A stretch of DNA of 64,000 bases, taken from assembly GCF_023091245.1 (NCBI RefSeq), contig NZ_JAHWXN010000002.1, positions 310,001 to 374,000 on the forward strand, written 5' to 3'. The notes below the pieces were generated by a model, which did no database searches, was not told the origin of the DNA, and was given only the letters and a program-made list of their open reading frames with translations. Made by a program: the position numbers and the translations under genes. Position 1 is the stretch's first letter. Each line of letters begins with the position of its first letter. This document shows, in pieces, positions 17,873 through 27,426 of the stretch. This DNA comes from Microbacterium croceum (GTDB lineage: Bacteria; Actinomycetota; Actinomycetes; Actinomycetales; Microbacteriaceae).

Positions 17873-18864
17873 GCTACCAAAGACCCGATACCGCGCAGCG
17901 CACGAGCGGACTGTCCCTCGTGTCCCTCCTCCTGGCGGTGCTGATCCCCGTGCTGGGGGTGATACTCGGCATCGTGGCACGCGTGCAGGCGAGACGCGCC
18001 GGAGCGCCGACCGTGATCGCCACCGTCGCCGTGGTCGTCGGCGCTGTTCTCAGCGCGATCTGGACGATCGGCATCGCGTTGGTGGTGTGGGGCGGCCTGA
18101 CGCTGTTCACGCAGGAGGCTCCGTCGAGCGAGGCGTCCGAGATCCCCATTCCGGACTCGGCGAAGTCCGTGGTGCTGGAGCTGACGGCGGAACGCGATCT
18201 GGATGCCGAGACGCTGGCCGCCGCGCGCGCCGTCGTCGATCAGCACGCGACGCAGGCGGGCATGGCGGTGCTGGCGGTCAACGCATCCGACGGGGACTCC
18301 CTGGTCGTGTCGTTCGATGAGGACACGGCGGATGAGCTCATCGCCCAGTTCGGGCAGTCGCTCGCCTCACCCCCGGCGAACGGGTTCTCGCAGGTCCTCG
18401 CGGTGGTGCCCGGAGACGGCGGACAGGTCGACGGCATCGATGAGATGTCGCCGTCGTGCGCAGATCTGCCCTTCGGCAGCACGCGGTGGAACGAGCTCAC
18501 GGTGGTGTGCGATGACACCGATGAGACGCAGTACCTCTTCGCGGACGGACCGCGTGTACCGGGCTCCGACATCGCCGAGGTCATCGTCTCCGGCGACATC
18601 CTGACAGTCGCGCTCTCCCCCGATGCGGCGGCAGAGTTCGAGGAGTGGACCGGACAGCTCGCCGCACAGGCGGATGGAGGCCGGATCGCCATCGTGGACA
18701 CGAACGGGGTGTTGAGCGCACCGGTCGTGCAGGCCCCGATCGCCGGGGGCGAGTTCCAGATCTCCGGTGGCGGGCCGGACTTCGACGTGCAGGAGACCGC
18801 AGACCGCCTCCGGGTACTCGGCGCCGGTGTCACGTTCAGCGTGGCGGGCGCGAAGGCCGGCTGA
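17869..18864 (+). CDS. Membrane protein with a SecD P1-like C-terminal domain
   Basis: A 331-residue protein. Two membrane helices lie near residues 18-38 and 45-75 (DUF4190-like arrangement), followed by a long extracytoplasmic region. The last 60 residues contain SAPVVQAPIAGGEFQISGG, which closely matches the SecDF P1 signature (aPvv-epI-gG-aqIsG) of the protein-export factor SecD, but the SecD membrane domain is missing. Start ATG overlaps the permease stop by 4 bases. It may be a chaperone-like surface protein; the role is unknown. Confidence 0.6.
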   Translation: MSYQRPDTAQRTSGLSLVSLLLAVLIPVLGVILGIVARVQARRAGAPTVIATVAVVVGAVLSAIWTIGIALVVWGGLTLFTQEAPSSEASEIPIPDSAKSVVLELTAERDLDAETLAAARAVVDQHATQAGMAVLAVNASDGDSLVVSFDEDTADELIAQFGQSLASPPANGFSQVLAVVPGDGGQVDGIDEMSPSCADLPFGSTRWNELTVVCDDTDETQYLFADGPRVPGSDIAEVIVSGDILTVALSPDAAAEFEEWTGQLAAQADGGRIAIVDTNGVLSAPVVQAPIAGGEFQISGGGPDFDVQETADRLRVLGAGVTFSVAGAKAG

Positions 18865-18870
18865 GCGAGG

Positions 18871-18899
18871 AGTGGGCCCGGCGCGATGCCGGGCCCACT
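18871..18899. terminator. Bidirectional hairpin terminator
   Basis: A perfect 12-bp stem (AGTGGGCCCGGC with its complement) and 5-base loop lie between two convergent genes. There is no clear T-run on either side, so it is a GC-rich terminator of the type common in actinobacteria. Confidence 0.7.
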
Positions 18900-18911
18900 C
18901 GGTTCCTCGTC

Positions 18912-19865
18912 TCAGGCCTGAGCGGGAGTCCACTCCGAGACGCGGTTCAGCACCTGCACCTCATCGGCCGTCAGCTCGAGCCGGGCGCCGGCGAGCAGAT
19001 CCGGCACCTGTTCCACCGTGCGTGCGCTCGCGATCGGTGCGGCGACCGTGGGCTGCGCACGGAGCCAGGCCAGCGACGTCGCCGCGATCGACGCACCATG
19101 GGCCTCGCCGATCTCCTCCAGTGCATCGATGATGCGGAGTCCGGCATCGGTCGCGTACGTGGCGGCGCCCTGCGCGCGCGGCGACGACTGCCCGGCGGCA
19201 TCCGTGGAGCGGTACTTGCCCGTCAGGAACCCGCTCGCGAGCGAGTAGTAGGGAACAAGCCCGAGACCGAACTCCTCCGCCACCGGGATGATCGTCTCCT
19301 CGACCTCGTTACGGTGCACGAGGTTGTAGTGCGGCTGCACCGCGACCGGCACCGCGACCCCGGTCCGCTGCGCGATCTCGATCCACTCGCGGATGCGCGC
19401 GGCCGAGTAGTTCGAGACGGCGACGTGGCGCACCAGACCATCGGTCACGAGCTGCCCGAATGCCGCGACGGTCTCCTCGAGCGCAACCGTCTCGTCGTCG
19501 AAGTGCGCGTAGTACAGGTCGATCGCGTCGACGCCCAGACGTGCGAGCGACGCCTCTGCGGCCTTGCGCACGTTCGCACCTGCGAGTCCGCGGAACTCGG
19601 GGTGCTGGCTCACCTTGGTCGCGACGACGACGTTCTCGGGCTTCCGGGATGCCAGCCACTCCCCGATGATCGTCTCGCTCTCGCCACCGGAGTTGCCCGG
19701 CACCCACGCACTGTAGGAGTCGGCGGTGTCGATGAAATCGCCCCCGCCTGCCACGAAGGCATCGAGGACGGCGAAGGAGGTGTCACGGTCGGCCGTCCAA
19801 CCGAACACGTTGCCGCCGAGCGAGAGCGGGAAGACGTCAAGATCACTGGTTCCGATACGAGTCAT
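18912..19865 (-). CDS. Aldo/keto reductase
   Basis: A 317-residue NADPH-dependent oxidoreductase. The catalytic tetrad is visible: Asp and Tyr in FIDTADSYSAW, Lys in VVVATKVSQ and His in YYAHFDDET. SNYSAARIREW and APIASARTVEQV are cofactor-binding segments. ATG at 19865 is preferred over an upstream start, because it places the conserved TRIGTSDLDVFPLSLGGN at the N-terminus; no strong ribosome site precedes it. Substrate unknown. Confidence 0.87.
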   Translation of the reverse strand: MTRIGTSDLDVFPLSLGGNVFGWTADRDTSFAVLDAFVAGGGDFIDTADSYSAWVPGNSGGESETIIGEWLASRKPENVVVATKVSQHPEFRGLAGANVRKAAEASLARLGVDAIDLYYAHFDDETVALEETVAAFGQLVTDGLVRHVAVSNYSAARIREWIEIAQRTGVAVPVAVQPHYNLVHRNEVEETIIPVAEEFGLGLVPYYSLASGFLTGKYRSTDAAGQSSPRAQGAATYATDAGLRIIDALEEIGEAHGASIAATSLAWLRAQPTVAAPIASARTVEQVPDLLAGARLELTADEVQVLNRVSEWTPAQA

Positions 19866-19927
19866 GATCGTCACAACGGGGTGCGGCCAGGCCGCATTCC
19901 CCGATGACGGCATGTTGCAGAGGACCC

Positions 19928-20200
19928 CTAGAGCTTCCACAGCGAGAGCATCTGCCAGCCCTCCGGCACCTGCGCCTCGAGGGCGGCCATGTCATCGGCC
20001 TGGATCTCGGTGACGCCGTCGCGGCGAGCGAACTTGCCCTCGACGACGCGGATGCCGCCGGGCTTCATCTCGACGTGGGCGGAGACCATGTCCCATCCCT
20101 CGGGAACCTGGCTCAGGAGCTCCGCCCGCAACTCCGGGATCTCGATTCCCTCGACGGTTGCCGTACGAGATTCAACAGGACGGATCAGAGCGGCGAGCAT
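19928..20200 (-). CDS. Conserved small protein with two V-P-E-G-W repeats
   Basis: A 90-residue protein I do not recognise. It has an internal repeat: SQVPEGWDMVS near residues 29-39 and AQVPEGWQMLS near 76-86, each preceded by an acidic helix, so it may fold as two copies of one unit. No Cys, signal or membrane segment is present. It lies just upstream (same strand) of the aldo/keto reductase and next to tRNA-Thr. The stop is TAG. Confidence 0.6.
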   Translation of the reverse strand: MLAALIRPVESRTATVEGIEIPELRAELLSQVPEGWDMVSAHVEMKPGGIRVVEGKFARRDGVTEIQADDMAALEAQVPEGWQMLSLWKL

Positions 20201-20264
20201 GACTCCAGCCTACGAGTGATCCTGGCCGGGCGGCACCGGCACAGAGCGAGCATGATGATGTGAG

Positions 20265-20337
20265 AGCCGACTACGGGACTCGAACCCGTAACCCCCGTAT
20301 TACAAGTACGGTGCGCTACCAATTGCGCCAAGTCGGC
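20265..20337 (-). tRNA. tRNA-Thr(UGU)
   Basis: The minus strand folds as a 73-nt tRNA. The acceptor stem GCCGACT pairs with AGTCGGC, and the T-arm is TACGGGTTCGAGTCCCGTA. The anticodon stem CCGTA/TACGG encloses CTTGTAA with anticodon TGT, reading ACA threonine codons. CCA is not encoded. Confidence 0.95.
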
Positions 20338-20380
20338 GGGTGCCACCAGCTTAGCGATGGTGGCGGGCCAGCTCGAATCC

Positions 20381-21337
20381 CTACTTCGCGGGAGTCTCGG
20401 TCGGCGTGGCCGTGGGTGCAGGGGTCGGGGTGGCCGTTTCGTAGTACGCGTCGCTGGCGACGGTCAGCACGAACTGCGAGAACTCGGACGGGTCGTCGAG
20501 CGCTCCGACGTAGGCCTCACCGTTGGCGACGATCATCGGCGCCGACGTGAGCACGAGGTCGTCGGAACCGGCGAGCGGCCCATCCAACGCACGGGTCGTC
20601 GCTTCCTTCGCCCAGCTCACGAAGTCCGCGTCCTCGATGCAGGAGCGCACGGCCTTGGGGTTGTCCACTCCGACCGCTCCCGCCACATCGGCCAACTCGA
20701 CATCGGAGAGGCCGTCGCTGCCGACCTTGGGCTGGTCGTCGAGAAGATCGTGGTTGAACGCGTAGAACTGCTCAGGAGAGTGGGTGGCCACGCACGCGGC
20801 GGCAGCAGCCGCGCGGAGGGAGTACTTGGTGCCGTTGGAGCTGGCGGTGAGCAGCGCGACCGGGTGGTAGCTGACTGTGACGGCCCCCTCAGTGATCCAG
20901 TTCGCGAGCTGACGCGCGTTCGCGCGCTCGAACTCACCGGCATCCGGGGAAAGGTAGTCGACATAGATGTGGATGTCGACGCGCTCGGAGGCGGTGGGCT
21001 CCGGCGTCGGAGTCTCTTCGGCGCCGGCATCCGAGGCGTCCGGAGTCGGGGTCGCGAGCGCGTCGCCGTTGGACGCACTGGGAACGAGGTTGGTGACGAT
21101 CACTCCGTCGCCGTCCATGCCGGTGGGCGAGAGCTGCGGCTTGGACACCTGGGCCGAGACCGCAAGGGTCACGGCCGTGCCGATAGCACCCACGGCGACG
21201 ACAGCGATCGCGCCGATGATGATCCGTCGCATGAGACGCGCCCTGGACTGCTGGGCGTGGACCTGCTGTGCCTTCTCCCGCACAGCCTCGCGGGAATTGC
21301 GAGGCGTGGGGACGTTCGGCGTTTCGTCGCTCGACAT
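20381..21337 (-). CDS. DsbA-fold thioredoxin-like membrane protein lacking the CxxC active site
   Basis: A 318-residue protein: cytoplasmic basic head, one helix at about 38-61, a Pro/Thr/Ser/Ala-rich linker (80-118), then a DsbA/Thioredoxin_4-type domain. Where family members read DYLCPxCGxF, this protein reads DYLSPDAGEF (residues 127-136), so both redox cysteines are replaced by Ser and Ala. The later TSAPMIVANG keeps the cis-proline loop. Only two cysteines remain in the domain, far apart. It is therefore probably not an oxidoreductase; a chaperone-like or scaffold role is possible. Confidence 0.75.
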   Translation of the reverse strand: MSSDETPNVPTPRNSREAVREKAQQVHAQQSRARLMRRIIIGAIAVVAVGAIGTAVTLAVSAQVSKPQLSPTGMDGDGVIVTNLVPSASNGDALATPTPDASDAGAEETPTPEPTASERVDIHIYVDYLSPDAGEFERANARQLANWITEGAVTVSYHPVALLTASSNGTKYSLRAAAAAACVATHSPEQFYAFNHDLLDDQPKVGSDGLSDVELADVAGAVGVDNPKAVRSCIEDADFVSWAKEATTRALDGPLAGSDDLVLTSAPMIVANGEAYVGALDDPSEFSQFVLTVASDAYYETATPTPAPTATPTETPAK

Positions 21338-21565
21338 CGTTCCTCTTGAGTCTCAGGGGGGCAGGGTGGCCCCGATCGTCGCTGCGACGACGATCGCCGC
21401 GTCAAGCGGCCGTGTTCGATGTTAACCAGTGAGGCTGAGAAATACCCAGGTGCCGCTGTCCATGTCATACTGATCACGACCCAGAGTCGGGTCACGGCGG
21501 GTCACTCCGCCGCTTCCATCACAACGGATCGTCCGGCACGTACCTGCCGGTGAAGGAGAACCACC

Positions 21566-22669
<1,104 letters not shown>

Positions 22670-22680
22670 TCGGTTCCACA

Positions 22681-22725
22681 GACGCGGCGCAGGCTGACTT
22701 CGGTCGCCTGCGCCGCGTCTCTTTT
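22681..22725 (+). terminator. Rho-independent terminator after the MsiK-type gene
   Basis: A perfect 14-bp GC-rich stem (22681-22694 with 22706-22719), an 11-base loop and then TCTTTT. It ends the solitary ATPase gene before the DUF4032 gene. Confidence 0.85.
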
Positions 22726-22751
22726 CGCCCACTCATCTCTCCGGGAGCGCC

Positions 22752-24056
22752 ATGCAGGATTCGCTGCGGATCACCGCCAGCACGATCGATCCAGGACTGC
22801 TCTCCCTCCCCTGGTCCACGACGCTCGCAAAGTGGCCGTCCGAACACATCGTGTCCCTCCCCAAAGGCCTCTCGCGTCACCTGGTGCGGTTCGCCGATCT
22901 CTCCGGCCGCGTGATCGCCGTGAAGGAGACCACGGCAGAGATGGCGCAGCGGGAGTACGACATGCTCGGCAACCTGGCCCGCCTCGATGTGCCCTGCGTC
23001 GATCGCGTCGCGGTGATCGCCGGACGCACGGATGCCGACGGCGAAGCGCTCCCCGCCGCCCTGGTCACGGCGCACCTGCGCTTCTCGATGCCGTACCGTG
23101 CGCTGTTCACCCGCGTGCTGCGCCCCGACACCGCCAACCGGCTCGTCGACGCCCTCGCCCTGCTGCTCGTGCGGTTGCATAACGTGGGCTTCTACTGGGG
23201 CGACGTCTCGCTGTCGAACACCCTGTTCCGTCGTGACGCGGGCGCCTTCGCCGCCTACCTGGTCGATGCCGAGACCGGCGAGCTGCATGAGGAGGGGCTG
23301 ACCGACGGGCAGCGCGCCTACGATCTCGACCTCGCCCGCACGAACATCGCCGGGGAGATCATGGACCTCGCCGCCGGCGGACGGCTGGAGCACGGCGTCG
23401 ATGCGATCGCGATCGCCGACGGCATCGTCTCGTCGTACCGCTCGCTGTGGGCCGAGCTCACCGCCCAGGAGTCGTTCTCGTCCGCCGAGACCTGGCGGAT
23501 CACCGAGCGCGTCGAACGTCTGAACGCCCTCGGCTTCGACATCGACGAGATGTCCATGTCGACCACGGCCGACGGTACCGTCGTCGAGATCCAGCCCAAG
23601 GTCGTGGATGCCGGCCATCACCAGCGCCGCCTCATCCGCCTGACGGGACTGGATGTCGAGGAGAACCAGGCCCGGCGTCTGCTGAACGACCTCGACGAGT
23701 TCCGCGCGCGCTCGACCAAGCAGTGGGCCGACGAGGAGATGTACGCGCACGAGTGGCTCACGCGCGTGTTCGAGCCGGTGGTCCGCGCCATCCCCTACGA
23801 GCTGCGGGCCAAGCTGGAGCCGGCGGAGGTCTTCCACCAGGTACTGGAGCACCGGTGGTACCTGTCACAGGCGCATGGGCGCTCGGTGCCGCTCGCCGAG
23901 GTGCTCACGAGCTACATCAACGAGGTGCTGCGCCATCGCCGCGACGAGGCCACCATCATGGGACCGCCGACCGAGACCATGAGCCTGCCCGTGATCACCG
24001 GTGCGACACCGGTCGCGGATGACGACGACGAGGTCGACTGGCGCGACCTCGTCTGA
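22752..24056 (+). CDS. DUF4032 kinase-fold protein
   Basis: A 434-residue cytoplasmic protein. The N-terminal half resembles a protein/LPS-kinase fold: VIAVKETTAEMAQREYDML contains a possible ATP-binding Lys and Glu, and NVGFYWGDVSLSNTLF with YLVDAETGEL resembles the catalytic loop and metal site (HxD...N; D). The C-terminal half is the DUF4032 region (SSTKQ/RARSTKQWADEEMY). No substrate is known. ATG 22752 follows GGAG. It ends 145 bp before a convergent gene. Confidence 0.8.
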   Translation: MQDSLRITASTIDPGLLSLPWSTTLAKWPSEHIVSLPKGLSRHLVRFADLSGRVIAVKETTAEMAQREYDMLGNLARLDVPCVDRVAVIAGRTDADGEALPAALVTAHLRFSMPYRALFTRVLRPDTANRLVDALALLLVRLHNVGFYWGDVSLSNTLFRRDAGAFAAYLVDAETGELHEEGLTDGQRAYDLDLARTNIAGEIMDLAAGGRLEHGVDAIAIADGIVSSYRSLWAELTAQESFSSAETWRITERVERLNALGFDIDEMSMSTTADGTVVEIQPKVVDAGHHQRRLIRLTGLDVEENQARRLLNDLDEFRARSTKQWADEEMYAHEWLTRVFEPVVRAIPYELRAKLEPAEVFHQVLEHRWYLSQAHGRSVPLAEVLTSYINEVLRHRRDEATIMGPPTETMSLPVITGATPVADDDDEVDWRDLV

Positions 24057-24087
24057 GCGCGGCATGCCGCGGGTTGCGCGCTGAGCG

Positions 24088-24167
24088 CCGAGTGCACGGG
24101 TTTCCACCGAGTGCACGGCGTCCGTGTGTCGGCACCCCGTGCACTCGGCACGATCCCGTGCAGTGGG
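24088..24167. repeat. Four copies of a CCGAGTGCACGG repeat in both orientations
   Basis: CCGAGTGCACGG occurs at 24088-24099 and 24107-24118, and inverted as CCGTGCACTCGG at 24137-24148, with a degenerate inverted copy at 24156-24167. The second and third can pair as a 12-bp stem. The cluster lies between convergent genes and may act as terminator or be a dispersed intergenic repeat. Confidence 0.65.
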
Positions 24168-24201
24168 CATCCGACGGAACGCGCGCCCACCGCAGCGAGG
24201 C

Positions 24202-24843
24202 TCAGTAGCCGACCGTGAAGCGCTCGCGGTGGTGGTTGCCCTGCTCGATCTCGTCGACCACCGCGACAGCGAAGTCGGCGCCGGAGATGTACGACTTGCC
24301 CTCGTCGTCACGCACGAGCACGTCGCCGCCGTCGCGGTAGTGGCCGGTGCGCTCGCCCTCGGCCCACGGACCGAACACCTCTGCCGGGTGCACGAAGAAC
24401 CAGTCGAGACCGGCATCCGTGCCCTCGAGCAGAGCGAGCGAGTCGATGCCGACCTGCGCCTCGTGCTTGTACTCCTCGGGAAAGTCCAGGTCGAACAGGC
24501 GAGGGCCACCTGGGGCGACGAGGCTGCCGCCGGCACCGCCGATCACACCGAGGCGCGTCTCGGTGCCGGTGAGCCGGGCGGCGAGGTCGCCCAGCGCCTC
24601 GAGCACCCTGTTCTCCATGTCGCCACGGGGCGACAGCGCGGAGACGACAGCGTCCGCGCCATCGAAGGCCTGCGCGAGCGAGTCGAGATCCAGCGCCGAG
24701 CCCTGCAGGTAGACGGCTCCGGCGACCGGATCCTTCGGCTCGGACCGGGAGAGGGCGATCACCCCATGACCCCGTGACACCGCCTCCGAGACGATGTGAC
24801 GACCGGCGTAGCCGGTTCCTCCGAGGACGACGATGCGAGCCAT
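24202..24843 (-). CDS. NAD(P)H-binding protein (NmrA/YwnB-like SDR)
   Basis: A 213-residue Rossmann-fold protein. VLGGTGYAGRHIVSEAVSRG carries the nucleotide-binding GGxGxxG near residue 8; the middle GVIGGAGGSLV and the late WFFVHPAEVFGPW are typical of atypical short-chain dehydrogenases related to NmrA and YwnB. No catalytic YxxxK is evident, so it may sense or bind NADP(H) rather than catalyse. Monocistronic. Confidence 0.8.
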   Translation of the reverse strand: MARIVVLGGTGYAGRHIVSEAVSRGHGVIALSRSEPKDPVAGAVYLQGSALDLDSLAQAFDGADAVVSALSPRGDMENRVLEALGDLAARLTGTETRLGVIGGAGGSLVAPGGPRLFDLDFPEEYKHEAQVGIDSLALLEGTDAGLDWFFVHPAEVFGPWAEGERTGHYRDGGDVLVRDDEGKSYISGADFAVAVVDEIEQGNHHRERFTVGY

Positions 24844-24907
24844 GCGGTTACTCCTCTGTTCAGACGTGCGGCGGTTCAGATCACAGCGATTCGGACGTGC
24901 GGTGGTG

Positions 24908-25915
24908 CTACTTCGCGGCGCGGAGCGTCGCCACCTGGTACAGCGCGACGGAGGTCGCGATGCCCGCGTTCAGCGACTCGGTGGCCGCGGAGATCGGGAT
25001 CGAGACGATCTGGTCGCAGGTTTCGGCGACCAGACGCGACAACCCCTTGCCCTCAGAGCCGACCACGATCACGACGGGGCGGTCGGCCAGCTGGAGGGCG
25101 GGAAGGGCGATGTCGCCGTCACCATCGAGCCCGAGCACGAACACGCCCTGCTTCTTGAACTCCTTGAGCTGCGTGGTGAGGTTGGTCGCGAGAGCGACGG
25201 GCGTCCGCGCGACCGCTCCGGCGCTGGTCTTCCAGGCGGCGGAGTTCACCCCGGCCGAACGACGCTGCGGCAGGATGATGCCGTGGCCACCGAAGGCCGC
25301 GGTGGAGCGGATGATGGCTCCGAGGTTGCGGGGGTCGGTGATGCCGTCGAGCGCGACGAACAGCGGCACCTGGCCGCGGTCGATGACCTGTTCGAGCAGG
25401 TCCTGCGGGTGCGCGTACTCGTACGGCGGCACCTTGATCGCGACGCCCTGGTGCACGCCGTCGAAGCCGGCCATGCGGTCGAGCTCCGGACGCGTGACCT
25501 CCATCACCGGGATGCCCCGGTGCGTGGCGATCGACAGCATCTCCTTCACGCGGTCATCCATCTCGACGCGCTGCGCGATGTAGAACGCCGTCGCCGGGAT
25601 CTTCGCGCGCAGGGCTTCGAGCACCGAGTTGCGACCCGTGACGTTCTCGGTGTCATCCCCGGCCTTCGCCTTCGGCGCACGGTTGCCGCCGCCACCGGAG
25701 CCCGGCCTGCTGCCACCGGGACGGCCTTTGCCGCCCGTCGCGGCGGCGTAGCGCTCGGCTGCAGCCTTGCGCTTGCCGGCGGGGTGCCAGGCGCGGTCCT
25801 CCGCCTTCGGGGTGGGGCCGCGGCCTTCGAGCGCCTTGCGTCCGAGTCCGCCGGTGCCCTTGGTAGGGCCCTTCTTCTTGCCGTTGCTTGCGCCGGGGCG
25901 CCCTGGCTTAACCAT
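24908..25915 (-). CDS. rlmB: 23S rRNA (guanosine-2'-O) methyltransferase RlmB
   Basis: A 335-residue SpoU/TrmH enzyme that methylates G2251 of 23S rRNA (E. coli numbering). A low-complexity, Gly/Lys/Pro-rich 95-residue head precedes the substrate-binding L30e-like domain (GRNSVLEALR). The knotted catalytic domain has motif 1 ITDPRNLGAIIRSTAAFGG, motif 2 VVIVVGSEGKGLS and motif 3 ISIPISAATESLN. ATG 25915 overlaps the cysS end by 8 bases. The long disordered head is usual in actinobacterial homologues. Confidence 0.92.
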   Translation of the reverse strand: MVKPGRPGASNGKKKGPTKGTGGLGRKALEGRGPTPKAEDRAWHPAGKRKAAAERYAAATGGKGRPGGSRPGSGGGGNRAPKAKAGDDTENVTGRNSVLEALRAKIPATAFYIAQRVEMDDRVKEMLSIATHRGIPVMEVTRPELDRMAGFDGVHQGVAIKVPPYEYAHPQDLLEQVIDRGQVPLFVALDGITDPRNLGAIIRSTAAFGGHGIILPQRRSAGVNSAAWKTSAGAVARTPVALATNLTTQLKEFKKQGVFVLGLDGDGDIALPALQLADRPVVIVVGSEGKGLSRLVAETCDQIVSIPISAATESLNAGIATSVALYQVATLRAAK

Positions 25916-27311
25916 CAATACTCCAATGAGTTCCGTCTGCGGTGTCTTCGAGGACGATGCCGGCCGCCGCGATGGCATCGCGGATCCGATCGGCGGTCGT
26001 CCAGTCCTTGTCGGCTCGCGCCTGCGCGCGCTGGCCGATCATCGTCTGGACGAGTGCGTCCAGGGTCCTGTGTTCGGCGAGATCTCCGCCGCTGCTCATG
26101 AGCGCGTCGAGACCGAGCACACGCACCATCGCGTCCACCTCGACGAATGCGACCCATGCCTGATCTTGATCGCCCGCGTCGATCGCCGAGTTGCCGCGGC
26201 GCACAGTTTCGTGCAGGACCGCGAGAGCCTGCGGCACGCCGAGATCATCATCCATCGCGGTGGCGAAGGCCTCGGGGACCACGCCGATCCCCTGCTCCTC
26301 CGGCGCGCCGGGAAGAGTTCGGCGTACCCGCGCGACGAACGTGCCGATGCGGCCGAGCGCGGCATCCGCCTCGTCCCACGACGACGCGGTCAGGTCGAGG
26401 CTGGACCGGTAGTGCGCCGCGGCGAGGGCATAGCGCACCACGAGGGGATCGCGCTCCGAGAGCACGTCGGCGGCGAGGGTGAAGTTCCCGAGCGACTTCG
26501 ACATCTTCTGGCCGTTCACTGTGACGAGGCCGTTGTGCACCCAGTACTGGGCGAATCCGTCGCCGGCCGCGGTCGACTGCGCGAGTTCGTTCTCGTGGTG
26601 CGGGAAGCGCAGATCGAGCCCTCCCCCGTGGATGTCGAACGCGCTGCCGAGGTAGCGCTTCGCCATCGCCGAGCACTCGATGTGCCAGCCGGGGCGACCG
26701 GCGCCCCACGGAGACGACCAGCTGGCGTCGGCGGGCTCGTCGGCCTTCGCGCCCTTCCAGAGGGCGAAGTCCTGCGGGTTCCGCTTGCCGCGGGGGTCCG
26801 CATCCTCTGCGGCCTCCATGGCGTCGACCGACTGGTGGGTGAGCGCACCATACTCGCTCCACGAGCGCACGTCGAAGTACACGTCTCCCGATCCATCCGC
26901 TGCAGGATACGCGTGGCCGCGCTCGATGAGCGTGCCGATCAGCTCCTGCATCTGCGGGATCGACGCCGTCGCACGGGGTTCATAGGTCGGGGGGAGGATG
27001 CCGATGCCGGCATACGCCGCGGTGAACTCCTGCTCGATCCGGTAGGCCAGCGCCCACCACGGTTCGGTCGCGGTGGCGTTCGCGAGCACCTTGTCGTCGA
27101 TGTCGGTCACGTTGCGCACGAAGGTGACGCGGCCGTAGCGGTACTCCAGCCACCGGCGCAGCAGATCGAAGCTCAACGCCGCCCTGACGTGTCCGATGTG
27201 CGGCCCCGACTGCACCGTCGGACCGCAGACGTACATGGTGACGTTCTCGGGGTCGAGTGGCACGAAGTCGCGCAGTTGCTGCGCGCGGGTGTCGTGGAGG
27301 CGGAGTGTCAC
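25908..27311 (-). CDS. cysS: Cysteinyl-tRNA synthetase
   Basis: A 467-residue class I synthetase. MYVCGPTVQ with the first zinc Cys precedes GPHIGHV (the HIGH motif); the remaining zinc ligands are in HIECSAMA and PHHENE, and KMSKSLGN is the KMSKS motif. The C-terminal helical domain binds tRNA. The start is GTG at 27311; the gene is a full-length CysS rather than the shorter MshC ligase. It overlaps rlmB, as in many actinobacteria. Confidence 0.95.
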   Translation of the reverse strand: MTLRLHDTRAQQLRDFVPLDPENVTMYVCGPTVQSGPHIGHVRAALSFDLLRRWLEYRYGRVTFVRNVTDIDDKVLANATATEPWWALAYRIEQEFTAAYAGIGILPPTYEPRATASIPQMQELIGTLIERGHAYPAADGSGDVYFDVRSWSEYGALTHQSVDAMEAAEDADPRGKRNPQDFALWKGAKADEPADASWSSPWGAGRPGWHIECSAMAKRYLGSAFDIHGGGLDLRFPHHENELAQSTAAGDGFAQYWVHNGLVTVNGQKMSKSLGNFTLAADVLSERDPLVVRYALAAAHYRSSLDLTASSWDEADAALGRIGTFVARVRRTLPGAPEEQGIGVVPEAFATAMDDDLGVPQALAVLHETVRRGNSAIDAGDQDQAWVAFVEVDAMVRVLGLDALMSSGGDLAEHRTLDALVQTMIGQRAQARADKDWTTADRIRDAIAAAGIVLEDTADGTHWSIDG

Positions 27312-27329
27312 CGCTCAAGCTTACTGGGG

Positions 27330-27426
27330 GACGGCTGAGCAGCAGCCGTCAGGCGACGAATCCCGGAGCATGTGACGAATCACGGACCGATCGGGGGAAA
27401 AGCTCCGCGATCCGTCACATGTTCCG
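27330..27426. repeat. Intergenic hairpins with GACGAATCnCGGA repeats
   Basis: A first hairpin has a perfect 8-bp stem (27330-27337 with 27343-27350). A second pairs 27364-27386 with 27404-27426, 23 positions with four mismatched or wobble pairs, and overlaps the ispDF stop. GACGAATCCCGGA and GACGAATCACGGA occur as direct copies. The structure probably ends or stabilises the ispDF transcript before cysS. Confidence 0.6.

Noticed and set aside
24088..24167. CRISPR array
   Set aside because: The repeats are 12 bp, in both orientations and irregularly spaced; no cas genes are present in the window.
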